DNA from: Nocardia vulneris
GTDB taxonomy: Bacteria; Actinomycetota; Actinomycetes; Mycobacteriales; Mycobacteriaceae
Direction: 5' to 3'
DNA length: 64,000 nucleotides
Assembly: GCF_001613425.1 (NCBI RefSeq)
Contig: NZ_BDCI01000041.1
Coordinates: 1-64,000 of the forward strand
The first letter of the stretch is position 1, and each line of letters opens with the position of its first letter. The notes under the pieces were generated by a model that saw only the letters and a list, made by a program, of their open reading frames with translations, did no database searches and was not told the origin of the DNA. Of this stretch, positions 60,405 to 64,000 are shown one piece after another. A program made the translations under genes and the position numbers.

Positions 60405-62795
60405 ATGACGACCGAACGGCCGCCGCGCACAGTGGGCACTCGGTTCGGGCCGTACCGGCTGGATCGGCTGATCGGGCGCGGCGGTATGGGCGAGGTGTTC
60501 GAGGCCTACGACACCGTGAAGGACCGGACCGTCGCGGTCAAGGTGCTCGCCGAGAAGCTCAACCAGGACCCGGTGTTCCGGGAACGGTTCCGCCGGGAAT
60601 CGCACGCGGCCGCCCGGTTGACCGAACCGCACGTCATCCCGATCCACGACTACGGGGAGATCGACGGGCAGCTCTACATCGACATGCGCCTGGTCGACGG
60701 GGAAAACCTGCGCGCGGTGCTGCGGCGCGACGCACCACTGGCGCCCGAGCGTGCGGTCGCGGTGATCCGGCAGATCGCCGCGGCGCTGGATGCCGCGCAC
60801 GCCGACGGCCTGGTGCACCGGGATATCAAACCCGACAACATCCTGCTCACCACGGACGATTTCGCCTACCTGGTCGACTTCGGCATCGCACAGTCCAGCA
60901 CCAGCGAGAGCCTGACCGCGGACGGGTCGGCGATCGGCTCGTTCCACTACATGGCGCCGGAGCGGTTCACCTCGCGGCTGGTGACACCGGCGGTCGACAG
61001 CTATGCGCTCGCCTGCGTGCTGTACGAATGCCTCACGGGCGCAAGGCCGTTCCCCGCCGAGACGGACGGCGAGATCATGCGCGCCCACCTCTTCGAACCC
61101 CCGCCGCGCCCCAGCATGATCCGCCGCGAGGTGCCCGCAGCCTTCGACGAGGTGATCGCCCGCGGACTGGCGAAGAACCCCAACGCGCGCTACACCTGCG
61201 CCGGAGATCTCGCCGCCGCAGCCCACTCCGCCCTCACCAGCACCGCGACGGTCACAGGAATTCGGACCGAGCCGGGAGCTGAGCCACCGCCGACCCAGCG
61301 GGTCCAGGCGACAACAGCCGCCGTGTCCGAGAACGAGATGTCGGCCTCGGCCGTAGCAGCAGCCCTCGGTAAACCTGCCGAAGCACAAGCGGTTCCGGAC
61401 CGAACAGCGGCAAGTCAGGCGGCCCCAGGCCGAGCAGCCGCAGACCAGGCGGCGGCCGGTCAGGTTGCTGCGGCGGGGCCGGTTACGGGCGCGGCCACGG
61501 GCCAAGCAGTTACGGAGCCGGCCACCGACGAATGCGGCGCGACGGAAGTGGCTGCGCTACTTGAAATTACGGGTTCAGCGACAGGCCAGGTGACTGCCGG
61601 CTCGACGGCGGGCGCGCAAGCTCTTGCCGGGCAGGAGGTCTCGGAGCGGGAGGACGCGCCCCAAGGGGCGGCCGGTGTTGTGGGCGAGGGCGGGGCCGGG
61701 GATGTCGCCGGACCGGCGGCTGTTTCCGCCGGCCCGCGGGTGCGCATTGATAGGCGCGTGTTGCGTGGTGTCGTCGCATTTATGGCCGTAATGCTTTGCG
61801 CGACAATTGCTGTGACTAGCTGGCTGTGGGTGGGCAACCGTGTCTCCGGTGTGCCCGCCGCCGACTCGTCCGCAGTGCGCGGGCCGGATATCGATCTGCT
61901 CGCGGTGGTCGGGCCGTCGGGTTACAAGCGGGCCAACTGTGTTCATCAGGATCCGGACGCTACGACCGTCGCGATCGTGTACTGCGCGGCGAATCCGGCG
62001 GCCAGTGATCCGGCGGGGCGGTTTCTGCGGTTTCGGACGGTCGAGCAGCTGCGGGCTTACTATCGCGGGCTGTTCTTCGATGTGTTCCATTCGACGAACT
62101 GTCCGGGCGATCCACCCGGCCCGGATGGTCCGTCGATGGTGGACGGCAAGGAGGTAGGCCGCAAGGCGTGTTTCACCAGTCTCGTGGACGATCCGGCGGT
62201 ACCGAAGCCGGGGCTGGTGCTCACCGACGAGGCGGCGCTGGCGCTGGCCGTCTACCTCTGGGCGGGGCCGCAGGAGCAGCCGTTGCGGGATTATGTGGGT
62301 CTGCGCAACGGGTTTCAGTTCAAAGCGGCGGCGACGGCCGTCGATCCGGACTACTTCACTGCCGCAGACCGAGCGGTGCTCGATCACCTGGACGGCGATT
62401 TCGGCCCGCGCAACTGCCGCCATCTCGATCCGCCCGCGGGCCCGGTAAACGCCATGCTCGGCTGCGGCACACGGTTGGGCTTCCCGTCGGCGGGATTCTT
62501 CGGATTCCCCGACCGGCGCGCCGCCGACCTGCTCTATCAGGCGAATCTAGGACAGTTCCGTGGACATGCCTGCGGCGCCGCGGGCCAGGACGACCTGTGG
62601 CGCAAGGACTCCGCACCGGTCGGGCGCTTCTTCTGTTACGCGGACACCGGATTCGCTACGGGCACCTGCATTTTCGCGCTGCACGGCGAGTTCCTGGTGG
62701 CCGCGCACTTCTGCACGCTGCGCGCCGACGACCCGGACACCGGCCCGAAAACCGAAGCCGAGCTGCTCGCCTGGTTCCGCGAGCACATCGGCTGA
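60405..62795 (+). CDS. Membrane Ser/Thr protein kinase (PknH-like) with duplicated sensor domain
   Basis: 796 residues. Kinase domain about 15-275 with GRGGMGEVF, K46 (VAVKVL), HRDIKPDN (D140), DFG 158-160 and APER. An alanine/glutamine-rich linker (about 290-445) precedes one membrane helix (about 452-475). The extracellular part has two similar halves (about 490-620 and 650-795), each beginning GYxRxNCxHxDP-like/GxRNCxHxDP and containing cysteine pairs, so probably disulfide-bonded. Convergent with an EmbR gene, echoing the pknH-embR pair of M. tuberculosis. Confidence 0.88.
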   Translation: MTTERPPRTVGTRFGPYRLDRLIGRGGMGEVFEAYDTVKDRTVAVKVLAEKLNQDPVFRERFRRESHAAARLTEPHVIPIHDYGEIDGQLYIDMRLVDGENLRAVLRRDAPLAPERAVAVIRQIAAALDAAHADGLVHRDIKPDNILLTTDDFAYLVDFGIAQSSTSESLTADGSAIGSFHYMAPERFTSRLVTPAVDSYALACVLYECLTGARPFPAETDGEIMRAHLFEPPPRPSMIRREVPAAFDEVIARGLAKNPNARYTCAGDLAAAAHSALTSTATVTGIRTEPGAEPPPTQRVQATTAAVSENEMSASAVAAALGKPAEAQAVPDRTAASQAAPGRAAADQAAAGQVAAAGPVTGAATGQAVTEPATDECGATEVAALLEITGSATGQVTAGSTAGAQALAGQEVSEREDAPQGAAGVVGEGGAGDVAGPAAVSAGPRVRIDRRVLRGVVAFMAVMLCATIAVTSWLWVGNRVSGVPAADSSAVRGPDIDLLAVVGPSGYKRANCVHQDPDATTVAIVYCAANPAASDPAGRFLRFRTVEQLRAYYRGLFFDVFHSTNCPGDPPGPDGPSMVDGKEVGRKACFTSLVDDPAVPKPGLVLTDEAALALAVYLWAGPQEQPLRDYVGLRNGFQFKAAATAVDPDYFTAADRAVLDHLDGDFGPRNCRHLDPPAGPVNAMLGCGTRLGFPSAGFFGFPDRRAADLLYQANLGQFRGHACGAAGQDDLWRKDSAPVGRFFCYADTGFATGTCIFALHGEFLVAAHFCTLRADDPDTGPKTEAELLAWFREHIG

Positions 62796-62875
62796 GCCGC
62801 CAGGGGCATTGCGACGAAAGCTGCTGCTGCGCAGTCCGACTCAGGTCGCCGCGGGTAACCATTCCGGGGCGTCGC

Positions 62876-63994
62876 TCACCCTTCCGGTTCCGGCGGCACC
62901 AGCGTGAAGATCAGTTCGTAGTCGCCGATCCGGATCTCGGCGCCGTCGGTGAGTGCCTCGCTGTCGACGATGCGCATCCCGTCCACAGCGACGCCGTTGG
63001 AGGAGAGCAGGTCCTTGATCAGGTAGGTGAGTCCGTTGTGCAGGATCGCCGCGTGATGGCGGCTGACCTTGCCGTGCTCGAGCACGATGTCGTTGTCGGA
63101 CAGCCGGCCGATCCGGGTGATGGTGCCGGTGATGGCGTAGCTGGTGCCGGAGCGATCACGCAGCACAGCGGTGGGGCCGCCCGCGCTCTGATCGACGATG
63201 GTGGTGGCGCGGAACGAGGTCGCCGCCGCCTTGGCGCGGAGCTCGACCGGCTCCTGTCGCAGGATGCGCGCCTCGAGTTCGCGGATCGGCGGGCTGGGGT
63301 CGATGCCGAGTTCGTCGGCGAGGGTCGCGCGCAGCCTGCGGGCGGCGTCGAGCGCGTCGGATTGGCGGCCGTCCACGTACAGCGCGGTGATCAGCTGCTC
63401 CCACAACGGTTCCCGCAGGGGATGGTCGGCGACGAGCAACGCGAGTTCGGAGACCACGGCTTCGGCCCGCCCCTGGGCGATATCGGCTTCGGCGCGGGCT
63501 TCGATCGCGCACAGCCGGTCGTCGTCGAGCACGGCGGCGTAGGCGTCGGCGAACGCGAGCCCACGCAGGTCCGCGAGCACTGGACCGCGCCACTGGCCGA
63601 GCGCGCTGGAGAGCAGTTCGCTCGCGGTGCGGAAGCGGCCCGCGGTCAGCGCGCGCAACCCGGCCTCCTTCCGCACCCGGAAGCGCTGCACGTCACTGGC
63701 GCCCTCGGCCACCGCGACCCGGTAGCCCGCACCGACCTGCGCCAGCACCGAGCGTGCTTCGATACCGTTGTCCCGCAACGGCTTGCGCAGATTGGACACG
63801 ATGGTGTGCAGGCTGACCCGGATATCGGGCGGCGGGTTGTCCGCCCAGACCGCCTGCGCGAGTGCCTCCACCGCGACCGGGCGATTCGCGTTGATCAGCA
63901 GGTACGCCAGCACCGCCCGCTGCTTCGGGCCGCCCAGCGGCTGGCGTACGCCGTCGATCGAGAGTTCCACCGCGCCGAGCATGCTGAACTGCAC
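62876..63994 (-). CDS. embR: EmbR-like SARP regulator with FHA domain
   Basis: 372 residues from a GTG six bases inside the right window edge; the true start may be upstream and outside. OmpR-type DNA-binding domain about 1-95 (LSIDGVRQPLGGPKQRAVLAYLLINANRPV..), BTAD about 100-250 (LRALTAGRFRTASELLSSALGQWRGPVL), and FHA about 285-365 with ITRIGRLSDNDIVLEHGKVSRHHA and LSSNGVAVDG. This matches EmbR, which is phosphorylated by PknH and controls the embCAB arabinosyltransferases. The adjacent kinase is the likely partner. Confidence 0.92.
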   Translation of the reverse strand: MQFSMLGAVELSIDGVRQPLGGPKQRAVLAYLLINANRPVAVEALAQAVWADNPPPDIRVSLHTIVSNLRKPLRDNGIEARSVLAQVGAGYRVAVAEGASDVQRFRVRKEAGLRALTAGRFRTASELLSSALGQWRGPVLADLRGLAFADAYAAVLDDDRLCAIEARAEADIAQGRAEAVVSELALLVADHPLREPLWEQLITALYVDGRQSDALDAARRLRATLADELGIDPSPPIRELEARILRQEPVELRAKAAATSFRATTIVDQSAGGPTAVLRDRSGTSYAITGTITRIGRLSDNDIVLEHGKVSRHHAAILHNGLTYLIKDLLSSNGVAVDGMRIVDSEALTDGAEIRIGDYELIFTLVPPEPEG

Positions 63995-64000
63995 GCGAAG

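Noticed and set aside
1..64000. tRNA genes, rRNA genes, CRISPR arrays, phage or integrase genes
   Set aside because: No cloverleaf-like segments, spaced direct repeats, transposases or phage structural genes were recognised on reading both strands; a dedicated scan would be needed to exclude a tRNA firmly.

Overview
The window is high-GC actinobacterial DNA. Gene content points to a mycolic-acid-type actinomycete, most likely Nocardia or a close relative. The evidence is an EmbR-type regulator beside a membrane Ser/Thr kinase, an Rv0910-like SRPBCC protein, an Rv1473-like ABC-F protein, an AldR/alanine dehydrogenase pair, a complete conservon with two P450s, and an ECF41 sigma factor with its partner gene. 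No rRNA, tRNA, CRISPR array, phage or intact insertion sequence was seen. The genus is an inference.

Layout. 1-3.8 kb: allantoin/glyoxylate assimilation (gcl tail, glycerate kinase, allantoinase, allantoicase), all overlapping. 4-6.9 kb: methyltransferase, a divergent conserved protein/TetR pair with a palindromic operator, and a membrane protein. 6.9-8.1 kb: a decayed stretch with two halves of a broken secreted Ig-like gene and two very large hairpins. 8.1-12.7 kb: a tartrate-type operon (tartrate dehydrogenase, 2-hydroxycarboxylate transporter, second glycerate kinase) with a divergent LysR. 12.8-19.1 kb: an SRPBCC toxin-like protein, then the conservon cvnABCD plus two P450s. 19.3-23 kb: VOC protein, a 19-residue ORF with a strong ribosome binding site, a Na+/H+ antiporter and a YhgE-like membrane protein. 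23-30.3 kb: glycoside hydrolase-like secreted protein, a divergent two-component system, LysE exporter, FAD monooxygenase and tandem RNHCP proteins. 30.5-35.5 kb: MFS/GntR pair, esterase, ald/aldR. 35.6-45.2 kb: an amidase and an apparently complete oxidative hexuronate pathway. 45.5-48.5 kb: ECF41 sigma factor with a carboxymuconolactone decarboxylase-like gene, a PAS protein and a coiled-coil protein. 48.7-54.5 kb: amino acid permease, putB, pruA and a PucR-type regulator. 54.5-64 kb: lipoprotein, TetR/alkylsulfatase pair, ABC-F protein behind a likely attenuator, a repeat-containing secreted protein, a Ser/Thr kinase and EmbR.

How the genes work together. Several blocks are catabolic units feeding central metabolism. 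Allantoin goes to glyoxylate, then glycerate and 2-phosphoglycerate. Tartrate goes to glycerate and then phosphoglycerate. Glucuronate or galacturonate goes through lactone, glucarate, 5-keto-4-deoxyglucarate and 2-oxoglutarate semialdehyde to 2-oxoglutarate. Proline goes to glutamate, and alanine to pyruvate. Most have a local regulator. The less ordinary signals are the 19-residue ORF at 19.7 kb, the leader-peptide/RBS-sequestering structure before the ABC-F gene, the large hairpins at 7.4, 7.8 and 50.2 kb, and the duplicated sensor domain of the kinase. Product names rest on motif recognition from the sequence alone; no database search was possible.
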